Shown piece by piece: positions 18,493 to 28,235 of a stretch of 64,000 nt of DNA (positions are counted from its first letter, which is position 1; each line of letters starts with the position of its first letter). A program made the position numbers and the translations under genes. The notes below the pieces were generated by a model. It ran no database searches. It saw only the letters and a list, made by a program, of their open reading frames with translations, and was not told the DNA's origin. The stretch is from Lutibacter oricola (GTDB lineage: Bacteria > Bacteroidota > Bacteroidia > Flavobacteriales > Flavobacteriaceae): contig NZ_FNNJ01000002.1 in the NCBI RefSeq assembly GCF_900106565.1, positions 422,786-486,785 of the forward strand, written 5' to 3'.

Positions 18493-19566
18493 TTAGTTAT
18501 GTACTTGTTTTTCGAATTGTTGCATAGTATTAATTAGTACTTGCACACTTTCAATTGGCATAGCATTATAAATACTTGCTCTATAACCTCCAACAGATCT
18601 ATGTCCTTTTATTCCGCTAATTCCAGCTTCATTCCAAAGTTTATCAAACACTTCTTGGTTTGCTTCATTTGTTAAGTTAAAAGTAACATTCATTGCAGAT
18701 CTATCTTCTACTTCAGCAAAACCTTTGAATTGGGAATTTCTATCAATTTCTGCATAAAGTAAAGCGGCCTTTTCTTTGTTTATTTTTTCAATTGCTTTTA
18801 CACCACCAAGATCTTTTAACCATTGTAATGTTAGCATAGAAACATAAACAGGAAAAACAGGCGGCGTATTAAACATACTGTCTTTACTAATATGTATTTG
18901 ATAATCTAGCATAGATGGAATTGTACGTCCAGTTTTACCTAAAATTTCATCTTTAACAATTACTAACGTTGTACCAGCAGGACCCATATTTTTTTGAGCT
19001 CCAGCATATACTAGATCAAATTGAGAAAAATCTAATTCACGAGAAAAAATATCAGAACTCATATCACACACTAATAAAGCATCTGATTTTGGAAATTCTT
19101 TAAATTGTGTTCCGTAAATAGTATTGTTAGATGTTAGGTGAACATAATCAACATCATTTGTTATTGTATAATCTTTTGGTATATAATTATATGTTTTGTC
19201 TTTGGAGGAAGCAACAACGTCTACTTCTCCTAATAATTTAGCTTCTTTTAATGCTTTGGAACTCCAAGCACCTGTATCAAAATAAGCCGCTTTACCATCA
19301 ATTTTCATTAAATTGTAAGCAGTCATTAAAAATTCAAGGCTAGCACCACCTTGTAAAAATAACACCGAATAACCTTCAGGTAAGTCTAATAATTCCTTTA
19401 CTAAACTACGAGCATTTTCCATTACTTCAACAAATTCTTTGCTTCTGTGTGAAATTTCAATTAGCGATAAGTTTATACCATTAAAATTTACAACAGCTTC
19501 TGAAGCTTTCTTAAGAACTTCTTGCGGTAAAATGCAAGGACCTGCACTAAAATTGTGTTTTTTCAT
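18493..19566 (-). CDS. serC: Phosphoserine aminotransferase
   Basis: Converts 3-phosphohydroxypyruvate plus glutamate to phosphoserine. This 357-residue class V aminotransferase begins KKHNFSAGPCILPQEVL. It has the substrate loop EISHRSKEF, LFLQGGASLEF, and the PLP-binding lysine in YAGAQKNMGPAG. KGHRSVGGYRASIYNAM near the C-terminus binds substrate phosphate. Co-transcribed with serA; serB is not in this window. Confidence 0.96.
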   Translation of the reverse strand: MKKHNFSAGPCILPQEVLKKASEAVVNFNGINLSLIEISHRSKEFVEVMENARSLVKELLDLPEGYSVLFLQGGASLEFLMTAYNLMKIDGKAAYFDTGAWSSKALKEAKLLGEVDVVASSKDKTYNYIPKDYTITNDVDYVHLTSNNTIYGTQFKEFPKSDALLVCDMSSDIFSRELDFSQFDLVYAGAQKNMGPAGTTLVIVKDEILGKTGRTIPSMLDYQIHISKDSMFNTPPVFPVYVSMLTLQWLKDLGGVKAIEKINKEKAALLYAEIDRNSQFKGFAEVEDRSAMNVTFNLTNEANQEVFDKLWNEAGISGIKGHRSVGGYRASIYNAMPIESVQVLINTMQQFEKQVHN

Positions 19567-19648
19567 TTGTTAAAAAATATCTAGTTATATTCATTACAAA
19601 TTTCGATAAAAAAACAGAAACAAGGGTTATATAATTAAAAAAAATATC

Positions 19649-20710
19649 CTAGATTTCTAATAAAAATTCAATGGTATCCACATTATCCGCATAATTCCAT
19701 AATTTGGGATGTTGAGTTTTGCCCAATTTTACGAAATCTACAACGTTTTCGTTACACGCTACGCACTGTATTTGCTCACTTTCTTGTTTTAATTTTTCAA
19801 GTAAAGTGTCAAAATTCTCGTAATGCTCATAAAACAAAGTTGCAATTGGCGAAGCATAGTTTTTATCCTCTTTTAACATTACAAAACCATTCTCAATTAC
19901 GTTAAAAAGACTCATTATGTAAACAGCTTTGTTATAATCGTAATTGTTTTCGTACTTTTTGTAGTTGATAATATCTTTATATTTAAACAATGCACCAAAA
20001 AGCAAATCGAAATTATAATTCTTAGGTACAAATATTTTAGAAACGCTTCTACAACCTAGTCCAAAGTATTGAAAAACGTCTTCTCCTAAAGCCTCTAAAT
20101 CTTCTTTAGTTTCTTTACCAGTAAGTATAGCTACAGAGTTTCTATTTTTACGAATAATATTAGGTTTTTGCCCAAAGTAGTGCTCAAAATAGCGCGCAGT
20201 ATTATCGCTTCCAGTTGCAATAACGGCATCGTAATTATCTAATTTACCTTCAGTAAAAATTATTTTATTTTTGAAGCCTTTATTAAAATGTTCTAGAAAT
20301 TTAGCTACAAGTGGTAAAAAATACTTGTCGTTAGACGATTGTTTAACAATTATATTATGACCACTAATTAAAACACTTAAAAAATCATGAAAACCTACCA
20401 TAGGTATATTTCCTGCCATTATTACAGCAACAGTTTTAATTTCTTTTGAAATATTAAAATTATATTTTGAAGTCCATTTATTTAAATTTTCTTCAGTTAA
20501 TGCAATGCTCCAGCTTTCAAAAGCTTTTAAAACATTGTTTTTTGTAAACCAACCATTAAACTCTTGAGCACGATTAATTTGCATTTTAAATGCGTCAAAA
20601 AATAAATTATTAAACTCAGTTTCTTCTTTTTTTACAATTCCTTCTGAAGTAAATTGCTTAAAAAATGTTCCAAGTTTTACAAATGCATCAATACGTTGCT
20701 CTAAATTCAT
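19649..20710 (-). CDS. Acyl-CoA reductase (LuxC-like family)
   Basis: This 353-residue protein resembles the acyl-CoA reductase family (LuxC-related aldehyde dehydrogenase fold). It has VAVIMAGNIPMVGFHDFLSV (cofactor region), KQSSNDKYFLPLVAKFLE, and a likely catalytic Cys in FGLGCRSVSKIF. The physiological substrate in Bacteroidota is unknown. It is divergent from the ferredoxin gene, and their promoters interlock in the 59-base gap. The usual flavobacterial neighbourhood (ferredoxin, serC, serA, DUF1015) is conserved here. Confidence 0.85.
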   Translation of the reverse strand: MNLEQRIDAFVKLGTFFKQFTSEGIVKKEETEFNNLFFDAFKMQINRAQEFNGWFTKNNVLKAFESWSIALTEENLNKWTSKYNFNISKEIKTVAVIMAGNIPMVGFHDFLSVLISGHNIIVKQSSNDKYFLPLVAKFLEHFNKGFKNKIIFTEGKLDNYDAVIATGSDNTARYFEHYFGQKPNIIRKNRNSVAILTGKETKEDLEALGEDVFQYFGLGCRSVSKIFVPKNYNFDLLFGALFKYKDIINYKKYENNYDYNKAVYIMSLFNVIENGFVMLKEDKNYASPIATLFYEHYENFDTLLEKLKQESEQIQCVACNENVVDFVKLGKTQHPKLWNYADNVDTIEFLLEI

Positions 20711-20714
20711 TTAA

Positions 20715-20744
20715 TTGAATTTTTAAATTAAAATATTATTTTTG
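20715..20744 (+). promoter_or_regulatory. Ferredoxin gene promoter
   Basis: TTG at 20715-20717, 19 bases, then TATTTTTG at 20737-20744: a textbook Bacteroidota housekeeping promoter (-33/-7) ending 25 bases before the ferredoxin start. Its -7 box lies only three bases from that of the opposing promoter. Confidence 0.75.
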
Positions 20745-20747
20745 CTG

Positions 20748-20776
20748 CAAAATTAATGTAAATATAATTATGGCAA
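20748..20776 (-). promoter_or_regulatory. Acyl-CoA reductase gene promoter
   Basis: Read on the minus strand: TTG (20776-20774), 18 bases, TAATTTTG (20755-20748). The -33 element lies inside the first codons of the ferredoxin gene. The two promoters cross each other, so polymerase could not occupy both at once. Confidence 0.7.
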
Positions 20777-21120
20777 TAAAAATTACAGACGAATGTATAA
20801 ATTGTGGAGCTTGTGAGGCGGAATGTCCTAATAATGCTATATACGAACCTTCAGAAGAATGGAAATACGCAGACGGAACAGAATTAGAAGGTATGTTGGT
20901 TTTACCAAACGGAAAAAAAGTAAATGCAAATGAAAATCAAGAACCTGTAGAAGACGATTTTTATTTTATTGTAACAGATAAATGTACGGAGTGTAAAGGT
21001 TTTCATAACGAGCCACAATGTGCTGCTGTTTGTCCAGTAGATTGTTGTGTGCCAGATGAAGAGAACGAAGAAACAGAAGAACAATTACTATCTAAACAAC
21101 GTTTTTTACATAAAGAATAA
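20770..21120 (+). CDS. 4Fe-4S dicluster ferredoxin
   Basis: This 116-residue electron carrier starts MAIKITDECINCGACEAECP. The first cluster motif is CxxCxxCxxxCP. The second is CTECKGFHNEPQCAAVCPVDC, with the longer spacing seen in Chromatium/Pseudomonas-type ferredoxins, followed by an acidic tail. It is probably essential housekeeping electron transfer. The divergent acyl-CoA reductase may or may not be its partner. Confidence 0.93.
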   Translation: MAIKITDECINCGACEAECPNNAIYEPSEEWKYADGTELEGMLVLPNGKKVNANENQEPVEDDFYFIVTDKCTECKGFHNEPQCAAVCPVDCCVPDEENEETEEQLLSKQRFLHKE

Positions 21121-21204
21121 GGCTAATTATTATTGAATAATTAAGGATTAATAATTGAAATGAAGAAATTATTCATTAATCATTTTTAATTCTTCATTAA
21201 AGAC

Positions 21205-21212
21205 TATATTTG
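21205..21212 (+). promoter_or_regulatory. ychF promoter -7 element
   Basis: TATATTTG matches TAnnTTTG and lies 21 bases before the ychF start. No TTG was found at the expected -33 spacing. Confidence 0.5.
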
Positions 21213-21232
21213 CACCGCAAAAATTTTAAATT

Positions 21233-22327
21233 ATGAAGGCAGGAATTGTAGGATTACCAAACGTAGGAAAATCAACTTTATTTAATTGTTTATCAAATGC
21301 AAAGGCACAAAGTGCAAACTTTCCTTTTTGCACAATAGAACCTAACATAGGAGTTGTAAACGTACCAGATCCAAGATTGTTAAAATTAGAGGAATTGGTA
21401 AATCCAGAGCGTGTTATGCCTGCAACGGTAGACATTGTAGATATTGCTGGTTTAGTTCGTGGAGCAAGTAAGGGAGAAGGATTAGGAAATCAGTTTTTAG
21501 CAAATATTAGAGAAACAGACGCTATTATACATGTATTACGTTGTTTTGATAATGATAATATTGTACACGTTGATACTACAGTAGATCCTGTTAGAGATAA
21601 AGAAACTATTGATATAGAACTTCAATTAAAAGATTTTGAAACTGTTGAAAAAAGGTTAGAGCGTGTTAAAAAAACTGCTAGAACTGGAAACAAAGAAGCT
21701 CAAAAGGAATTAGAAGTTTTAGAAAAAATTAAAGAAGGTTTAGAAGCTGCAATTTCAGTAAGAGCTATTGAATTTACCTCTAAAGAGCGTGAAGAGTATG
21801 TAGCACCTTTACAGTTTATTACAGATAAACCTGTTTTATATGTTTGTAATGTAGATGAAAACTCTGCTGTAGATGGTAATAGCTATGTAGATGCTGTAAA
21901 AGAAGCTGTAAAAGATGAAGATGCTGAAGTTATTGTTTTAGCTGTAGGTACTGAAGCAGATATTACAGAATTAGAATCTTTTGAAGAGCGTGAAATGTTT
22001 TTAGAAGACATAGGTTTAAAAGAAGCTGGTTCTTCTGTTTTAATTAGAGCAGCTTATAAACTATTAAAACTACAAACGTATTTTACTGCTGGTGTAAAAG
22101 AGGTGAGAGCTTGGACAATTAATATTGGAGATAGTGCTCCGCAAGCTGCAGGAGTTATTCATACAGATTTTGAAAAAGGGTTTATTAGAGCCGAAGTTAT
22201 TGATTATAATGATTATGTAACTTTAGGAAGTGAAGCAAAAGTAAAAGAAGCAGGTAAAATGAGAGTAGAAGGGAAAGATTATATTGTACAAGATGGTGAT
22301 ATGATGAATTTCCGTTTTAACGTATAA
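21233..22327 (+). CDS. ychF: Redox-regulated ATPase / ribosome-binding GTPase-family protein YchF
   Basis: A 364-residue OBG-type P-loop protein: GLPNVGKSTLFN (G1), DIAGLVRGASKGEGLGNQFL (G3 region), a coiled-coil insertion at about 125-180, and a C-terminal TGS domain (WTINIGDSAPQAAGVIH, FEKGFIRAEV). In place of the G4 motif NKxD the sequence reads YVCNVDE, the feature that shifts YchF/OLA1 proteins to ATP. Universal, ribosome-associated, involved in stress responses. Monocistronic. Confidence 0.96.
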   Translation: MKAGIVGLPNVGKSTLFNCLSNAKAQSANFPFCTIEPNIGVVNVPDPRLLKLEELVNPERVMPATVDIVDIAGLVRGASKGEGLGNQFLANIRETDAIIHVLRCFDNDNIVHVDTTVDPVRDKETIDIELQLKDFETVEKRLERVKKTARTGNKEAQKELEVLEKIKEGLEAAISVRAIEFTSKEREEYVAPLQFITDKPVLYVCNVDENSAVDGNSYVDAVKEAVKDEDAEVIVLAVGTEADITELESFEEREMFLEDIGLKEAGSSVLIRAAYKLLKLQTYFTAGVKEVRAWTINIGDSAPQAAGVIHTDFEKGFIRAEVIDYNDYVTLGSEAKVKEAGKMRVEGKDYIVQDGDMMNFRFNV

Positions 22328-22372
22328 TTCACCTTTTGAACATCGTATTTTTATAAAATATTATAATATAAT

Positions 22373-22411
22373 AAAAACTCATCTGGTTAAGTTTGCCAGA
22401 TGAGTTTTTTT
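22373..22411 (+). terminator. ychF terminator hairpin containing the next gene's start codon
   Basis: A perfect 14-bp stem (22373-22386 with 22396-22409), a 9-nt loop, then a run of Ts (22405-22411). The ATG of the EamA transporter gene (22400-22402) lies in the descending arm. It may terminate ychF transcripts and also control access to that start. Confidence 0.85.
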
Positions 22412-23302
22412 AAAACAGTTAATTCGGGTGTACCAATTGCAATTGTTGGCATTGTTATGTTTTCAGCAAAAGCAATAATGGTAAAATTAGCATATAAATA
22501 TCAAGTAGATACTGTTCACTTATTGTTATTTAGAATGTTATTTTCTGTACCTTTTTATATGTTAATTGCTTTTTATATAAAACCACAAAACCCAGAAAAA
22601 ATTCAAAAGAGAGATTATTTATGGATTGTTTTATTTGGGTTTATAGGTTATTATTTAGCTAGTTACTTCGATTTTGTAGGTTTAAAATATATAAAAGCGG
22701 GTTTAGAGCGCATTATACTTTTTATATACCCAACATTGGTATTACTAATTTCTAAAGTATTTTTTAAAGTTCCTATTTCTAAAAAGCAGCTTATAGCCAT
22801 TTTAATTACTTATTTAGGTGTTATTATTACTTTTTGGGGAGAAGTTCAGTTTAATAACTCGAACGTGTATTTAGGAGGTTTTTTTATCTTTTTAAGCGCA
22901 TTAACCTATGCATCTTATTTAGTTGGTAGCGGTTGGTTAATTCCTAAATTTGGAGTAGTTCCGTTTACTTCATACGCTATGATTGTTTCAACAATTTGCG
23001 TTGTAATTCATTATTTAATTGTAGATGGTGAAGCTATTTTTATTTATCCTTATCAAGTTTATATTCTAGGATTTTTAATGGCTATTGTATCTACGCTAAT
23101 TCCTTCGTTTTTAGTTTCTTCAGCAATTAAAAAAATGGGAGCTTCTAATTTTTCTATTATAGGAAGTATTGGTCCAATTTCAACTATAATTTTAGCTTAT
23201 TTTTTCTTAAATGAAAAACTAACAATGTTGCAATTGTTGGGTACTTTAATTGTAATTTTTGGAGTTGCAGTTGTATCATATAAAAAACGAGTGAAATTAT
23301 AA
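22400..23302 (+). CDS. EamA/DMT-family transporter
   Basis: This 300-residue inner-membrane protein has ten predicted helices arranged as two EamA repeats (about 12-140 and 155-293). Features include FRMLFSVPFYMLIAFYI in repeat 1, and SSAIKKMGASNFSIIGSIGPISTIILAYFFLNEKLT in repeat 2 (the typical G-P-E/N-K-L end). The substrate is unknown; the family exports amino acids, sugars or metabolites. The only ATG that keeps helix 1 complete is at 22400, inside the preceding hairpin. Confidence 0.88.
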   Translation: MSFFKTVNSGVPIAIVGIVMFSAKAIMVKLAYKYQVDTVHLLLFRMLFSVPFYMLIAFYIKPQNPEKIQKRDYLWIVLFGFIGYYLASYFDFVGLKYIKAGLERIILFIYPTLVLLISKVFFKVPISKKQLIAILITYLGVIITFWGEVQFNNSNVYLGGFFIFLSALTYASYLVGSGWLIPKFGVVPFTSYAMIVSTICVVIHYLIVDGEAIFIYPYQVYILGFLMAIVSTLIPSFLVSSAIKKMGASNFSIIGSIGPISTIILAYFFLNEKLTMLQLLGTLIVIFGVAVVSYKKRVKL

Positions 23303-23416
23303 CTATTTATATTTCAATTTGTTTAATTTCTGTTAATAACTATTATAGCTTAGATTTTTGCCTTTTTAATAGCAAAATGTTACATTAGCATTTCTTCAAG
23401 AATCTTAGAACTATTA

Positions 23417-25273
23417 ATGGCTGAACAAACTAAATATACCGAGGATAATATTCGCTCATTAGACTGGAAAGAGCATATTAGAATGCGTCCCGGAATGTAC
23501 ATTGGAAAACTAGGTGATGGGTCGTCATCTGATGATGGAATTTACATATTGATTAAAGAGGTTTTAGATAACTCTATAGATGAATTTGTAATGGGAGCAG
23601 GTAAAACAATAGAAGTTTCTGTTAAAAACGAAACTGTTACCGTTAGAGATTACGGTCGTGGTATTCCATTAGGAAAAGTTGTAGATGTAGTTTCTAAAAT
23701 GAATACTGGTGGTAAATACGATTCTCGTGCCTTTAAAAAATCTGTTGGATTAAATGGAGTTGGTACAAAAGCCGTTAATGCACTATCGTCTTATTTTAAA
23801 GTACAATCAGTTAGAGATGGTGAAACTGCTTTTGCTGAATTTTCAGCAGGTAATATTACCCTTGAAGAAAAAGCACAACCATCTTCGTTAAGAAAAGGAA
23901 CAAAAGTAATTTTTGTACCGGATAATACTATTTTTACAAAATTCAAGTATAGAAGTGAATATATTGTAAAAATGATTAAAAATTATGTGTACCTAAATCC
24001 AGGTTTAACAATAATTTTTAATGGAGAAAAGTATTATTCAGAAAATGGTTTAAAAGATTTATTAGAAGAAAATATTGCTGAAGAGTTTATGCTTTTTCCA
24101 ATTATTCACTTAAAGGGTGAAGATATTGAAGTAGCGTTAACGTATAGCAAAGCACAATATAGTGAAGAATATCATTCGTTTGTAAACGGACAGCATACTA
24201 CACAAGGTGGTACACACCAAAGCGCATTTAGAGAAGCAATAGTAAAAACAATAAGAGAATATTTTGGCAAAAATTATGAAGCTTCAGATATTAGAAAATC
24301 TATAGTTTCTGCTATTAGCGTAAAGGTAATGGAACCTGTTTTTGAAAGTCAAACAAAAACAAAATTAGGTTCTACAGAAATGGGAGGCGATTTGCCAACC
24401 GTACGTACTTTTATTACAGATTTTGTAAAAACAAAACTTGATAACTACTTACATAAAAATCCTGATGTTGCTGAGAAAATTCAGAAAAAAATAATACAAG
24501 CAGAAAAGGAACGTAAAGATTTATCTGGAATACGAAAATTAGCTCGTGAACGTGCTAAAAAATCCAACCTTCACAATAAAAAATTAAGAGATTGTAGAAT
24601 TCATTTAAACGATTTAAAGAAAGATAATAGATTAGAAAGCTCTTTGTTTATAACAGAGGGAGACTCGGCGAGTGGATCTATTACAAAATCTAGAAATGTA
24701 AATACCCAAGCCGTATTTAGTTTAAAAGGTAAACCTTTGAACTCGTACAATATGAGTAAAAAAATTGTGTACGAAAACGAAGAGTTTAACCTACTGCAAG
24801 CAGCGTTAAATATTGAAGATGGATTGGAAAACTTACGTTATAACAATATTGTAATTGCTACCGATGCCGATGTAGATGGTATGCACATTCGTTTGTTATT
24901 AATAACCTTCTTTTTACAGTTTTTTCCTGAATTAATTAAAGAAGGACACTTATTTATTTTAGAAACACCATTATTTAGAGTTCGAGATAAAAAACAAACT
25001 TTTTATTGCTATTCTGAAGAAGAAAGAATTTCTGCAATTGAAAAATTGAGAGGAAAACCAGAAATTACTCGATTTAAAGGTTTAGGTGAAATTTCTCCAA
25101 ATGAATTTGTACATTTTATTGGTGATGATATTCGTTTGGATCCGGTAATGCTAGATAAAGAAATGTCTATTGATAAAATGCTGGAATTCTATATGGGAAA
25201 AAATACACCAGATAGACAGAAGTTTATTATTGAAAATTTAAAAGTCGAACTTGATATTGTAGAAGAAGCCTAA
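23417..25273 (+). CDS. parE: DNA topoisomerase IV subunit B
   Basis: The ATPase subunit that, with ParC, decatenates daughter chromosomes. In 618 residues it has the GHKL ATPase domain ([37 protein letters not shown]), the QTKTKLGS region, and the TOPRIM motifs EGDSASG and [10 protein letters not shown]. The length fits ParE rather than full GyrB. It is followed one base later by parC. Confidence 0.95.
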   Translation: MAEQTKYTEDNIRSLDWKEHIRMRPGMYIGKLGDGSSSDDGIYILIKEVLDNSIDEFVMGAGKTIEVSVKNETVTVRDYGRGIPLGKVVDVVSKMNTGGKYDSRAFKKSVGLNGVGTKAVNALSSYFKVQSVRDGETAFAEFSAGNITLEEKAQPSSLRKGTKVIFVPDNTIFTKFKYRSEYIVKMIKNYVYLNPGLTIIFNGEKYYSENGLKDLLEENIAEEFMLFPIIHLKGEDIEVALTYSKAQYSEEYHSFVNGQHTTQGGTHQSAFREAIVKTIREYFGKNYEASDIRKSIVSAISVKVMEPVFESQTKTKLGSTEMGGDLPTVRTFITDFVKTKLDNYLHKNPDVAEKIQKKIIQAEKERKDLSGIRKLARERAKKSNLHNKKLRDCRIHLNDLKKDNRLESSLFITEGDSASGSITKSRNVNTQAVFSLKGKPLNSYNMSKKIVYENEEFNLLQAALNIEDGLENLRYNNIVIATDADVDGMHIRLLLITFFLQFFPELIKEGHLFILETPLFRVRDKKQTFYCYSEEERISAIEKLRGKPEITRFKGLGEISPNEFVHFIGDDIRLDPVMLDKEMSIDKMLEFYMGKNTPDRQKFIIENLKVELDIVEEA

Positions 25274-25274
25274 T

Positions 25275-27857
25275 ATGCAGGAAGATAATAACGAAGAATT
25301 TAACGAAGAACTTAAAGACGATTTTGGTAGCCAAGAAACCTTAACCAAAGTTACAGGAATGTATAAAGATTGGTTTCTAGATTACGCATCGTATGTAATT
25401 TTAGAACGTGCAGTTCCAGGAATTAAAGATGGTTTTAAGCCTGTACAACGTAGAATTTTACATTCTATGAAAGATTTGGATGATGGACGCTACAATAAAG
25501 TAGCAAACATTGTTGGGCACACTATGCAGTATCATCCGCACGGAGATGCCTCTATTGCAGATGCAATGGTGCAAATTGGTCAAAAAGATTTATTGATTGA
25601 TATGCAAGGTAACTGGGGTAATATACTTACTGGAGACCGAGCTGCAGCTTCTCGTTATATTGAGGCTCGTTTATCTAAATTTGCTTTAGATGTTGTTTTT
25701 AATCCTAAAACTACAGAATGGCAAGCTTCTTACGATGGTAGAAAAAAAGAACCTATAGATTTACCTGTTAAGTTTCCAATGCTTTTAGCTCAAGGAGCAG
25801 AGGGTATTGCCGTAGGACTTTCAACAAAAATATTACCACACAATTTTAATGAGCTTATAGATGCTTCTATAAAACATTTAAAAGGAAGAAGTTTTAAATT
25901 GGTTCCAGATTTTTTAACTGGTGGTATTGCAGATACTTCTAATTATAATGATGGTAAACGTGGAGGAAAAATTAGAGTTAGAGCAAAAATTTCTCAACAA
26001 GACAAAAAAACACTTGTTATTTCTGAAGTTCCCTACGGAACAACAACATCATCTTTAATAGATTCAATTTTAAAAGCCAACGATAAAGGCAAAATAAAAA
26101 TTAGAAAAATTGAAGATAATACTGCTGCAAACGTAGAAATATTGGTGCACTTGCCAAATGGTATTTCACCAGATAAAACAATTGACGCTTTATATGCGTT
26201 TACCAGTTGCGAAAATTCTATTTCGCCATTAGGTTGTGTAATTGATGATAATAAACCAGTTTTTATTGGAGTATCTGAAATTTTAAGAACATCAACAGAC
26301 CATACAGTAGCTTTATTAAAGCAAGAGCTTGAAATTCAGTTAAATGAGTTAGAAGAGCAATGGCATTTTGCTTCTTTAGAACGTATTTTTATTGAAAATA
26401 GAATTTACCGAGATATAGAAGAAGAAGAAACTTGGGATGGTGTTATTAAAGCTATAGACAAAGGTTTAAAACCTCACATAAAACATTTAAAAAGAGCTGT
26501 AACAGAAGAAGATATAGTAAGACTTACAGAAATTAGAATTAAAAAGATTTCTAAGTTTGATATTGATAAAGCAAAGCAATTTATAGATAGTTTAGAAGAG
26601 AAAATAGCTGTTGTAAAAAATCATTTAGATAACTTAATTGATTTTGCAATTGATTATTTCAAAAATCTAAAGCTTAAATACGGAAAAGGAAAAGAACGTA
26701 AAACAGAATTACGATTGTTTGATGATATTGTAGCAACCAAAGTTGTTATGCGTAATACTAAGCTTTATGTAAATAGAGAAGAAGGTTTTGTTGGTACATC
26801 TTTAAAACGAGACGAGTATGTTGCAGATTGTGCCGATATTGATGATGTTATTGTTTTTAGAAAAAATGGGGTAATGATTGTTACCAAGGTTGATTCTAAA
26901 ACTTTTGTAGGTAAAAATATTATTCATATAGCTATATTTAAAAAGCGTGATAAGCGTACCGTTTATAATATGATTTATAGAGATGGTAGGCACGGACCAA
27001 GTTATATGAAACGTTTTAATGTTACAAGCGTAACTAGAGATAAAGAATATGATTTAACAAACGGTTCTAAAGCTTCTTTAGTTCAATATTTTACCGCAAA
27101 TCCTAATGGTGAAGCGGAAGTTGTTACCATTAATTTACGTTCTGCTGGTAGCGTTAAAAAGCTAAAGTGGGATATTGATTTTTCTGAATTATTAATAAAA
27201 GGACGTGGAGTTAAAGGTAATACTGTAACAAAATATCCAATTCGTAAAATAGATTTAAAATCGGAAGGTGTTTCAACATTAAAACCTCGTAAAATTTGGT
27301 TCGATGAAACTGTACAACGCTTAAATGTAGATAATAGAGGAGAGCTTCTAGGTGAATTTAAAGGTGAAGATAGATTATTAATTATCAATCAAAAGGGAGA
27401 AGTTAAAACTATTAAACCAGAATTAACTACACATTTTGATAGTGATATGATTGTGTTGGAAAAATGGGTTCCTGCTAAGCCAATTTCAGTAATATATTTT
27501 GATGGTGAAAAAGAGCGTTATTATATTAAACGTTTTATGATTGATAACCCTAACAAAGACGAAACATTTATATCTGAACATCCTAAATCTCAACTAGAAA
27601 TAGTTTCAACAGATTATAGACCAATGGCGGAAATTGTATTCTCGAAAAGAAGTTTAGAGAATATGGAAGTGAATTTAGAAGAGTTTATTGCTGTTAAAGG
27701 AATTAAAGCGCTTGGTAATCAGTTAACTGGAGATAAAATTAGAACTATAAATCTTTTAGAGCCTTTACCTTACGATGCTCCTGTAATTGAGGAAGTAGAA
27801 GTTAAAGACGAGGAAGTAATTAATGATAAGGATCCAGGACAAACAACTATGTTTTAG
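25275..27857 (+). CDS. parC: DNA topoisomerase IV subunit A
   Basis: The cleavage subunit of topoisomerase IV, 860 residues. The catalytic tyrosine lies in AAASRYIEARLSKF. The quinolone-resistance region reads HPHGDASIADAM, so the position equivalent to E. coli Ser80 is Ala and Glu84 is Asp. Coiled-coil (about 420-470) and C-terminal beta-pinwheel regions follow, and an acidic tail ends GQTTMF. The start is one base after the parE stop, so the two subunits are coupled. It converges on the B12 operon with only three bases between stops. Confidence 0.95.
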   Translation: MQEDNNEEFNEELKDDFGSQETLTKVTGMYKDWFLDYASYVILERAVPGIKDGFKPVQRRILHSMKDLDDGRYNKVANIVGHTMQYHPHGDASIADAMVQIGQKDLLIDMQGNWGNILTGDRAAASRYIEARLSKFALDVVFNPKTTEWQASYDGRKKEPIDLPVKFPMLLAQGAEGIAVGLSTKILPHNFNELIDASIKHLKGRSFKLVPDFLTGGIADTSNYNDGKRGGKIRVRAKISQQDKKTLVISEVPYGTTTSSLIDSILKANDKGKIKIRKIEDNTAANVEILVHLPNGISPDKTIDALYAFTSCENSISPLGCVIDDNKPVFIGVSEILRTSTDHTVALLKQELEIQLNELEEQWHFASLERIFIENRIYRDIEEEETWDGVIKAIDKGLKPHIKHLKRAVTEEDIVRLTEIRIKKISKFDIDKAKQFIDSLEEKIAVVKNHLDNLIDFAIDYFKNLKLKYGKGKERKTELRLFDDIVATKVVMRNTKLYVNREEGFVGTSLKRDEYVADCADIDDVIVFRKNGVMIVTKVDSKTFVGKNIIHIAIFKKRDKRTVYNMIYRDGRHGPSYMKRFNVTSVTRDKEYDLTNGSKASLVQYFTANPNGEAEVVTINLRSAGSVKKLKWDIDFSELLIKGRGVKGNTVTKYPIRKIDLKSEGVSTLKPRKIWFDETVQRLNVDNRGELLGEFKGEDRLLIINQKGEVKTIKPELTTHFDSDMIVLEKWVPAKPISVIYFDGEKERYYIKRFMIDNPNKDETFISEHPKSQLEIVSTDYRPMAEIVFSKRSLENMEVNLEEFIAVKGIKALGNQLTGDKIRTINLLEPLPYDAPVIEEVEVKDEEVINDKDPGQTTMF

Positions 27858-27860
27858 GTT

Positions 27861-28235
27861 TTAATTTAAAATCCAATAAATAGCGGCTTCTTTGTAAGAA
27901 AATGTTTTGGTTTTATAACCTTTATCTTTTTGTTCAACTAACATAGAGTAAACTGTTTTTATAGGAGAGTTTGTAATGTATGCTATTTTTTTATTTCCAA
28001 ATAGAGATAAGTTATTTTTGTAAAATTGAGATACACCAACAGATTCCTCAATTGTCATTTTAATAACACCTTTTCTTAAATCTACAATTATTCCCTGAAA
28101 ATTTTCAGGGATTATTTTTTTTGAAATTATTTCTTTCCAAGAATTAACAACATCTTCTAAATAAATATCTCCATGGTAAGATTTGATGAAGATTTTATTT
28201 TTTGAATTATAAGTACATTTTATGGTGTTGTTCAT
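27861..28235 (-). CDS. STAS-like small protein
   Basis: A 124-residue protein with an alternating beta-alpha pattern like SpoIIAA/STAS-type domains: a beta pair (NKIFIKSYHGDIYLEDVVNSW), then FQGIIVDLRKGVIKMTIEE, then KIAYITNSPIKTVYSMLVEQ. There is no obvious phosphorylatable serine motif and no signal peptide. It is the last gene of the B12 operon: its ATG overlaps the preceding stop by one base (TAATG). No function can be assigned. A link to corrinoid metabolism rests only on position. Confidence 0.6.
   Translation of the reverse strand: MNNTIKCTYNSKNKIFIKSYHGDIYLEDVVNSWKEIISKKIIPENFQGIIVDLRKGVIKMTIEESVGVSQFYKNNLSLFGNKKIAYITNSPIKTVYSMLVEQKDKGYKTKTFSYKEAAIYWILN

Noticed and set aside
21121..21204. 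AT-rich inverted repeats between ferredoxin and ychF as a regulatory element
   Set aside because: Several overlapping imperfect matches of attaattc-type sequence are expected by chance in such AT-rich DNA; no T-run-terminated stem stands out.
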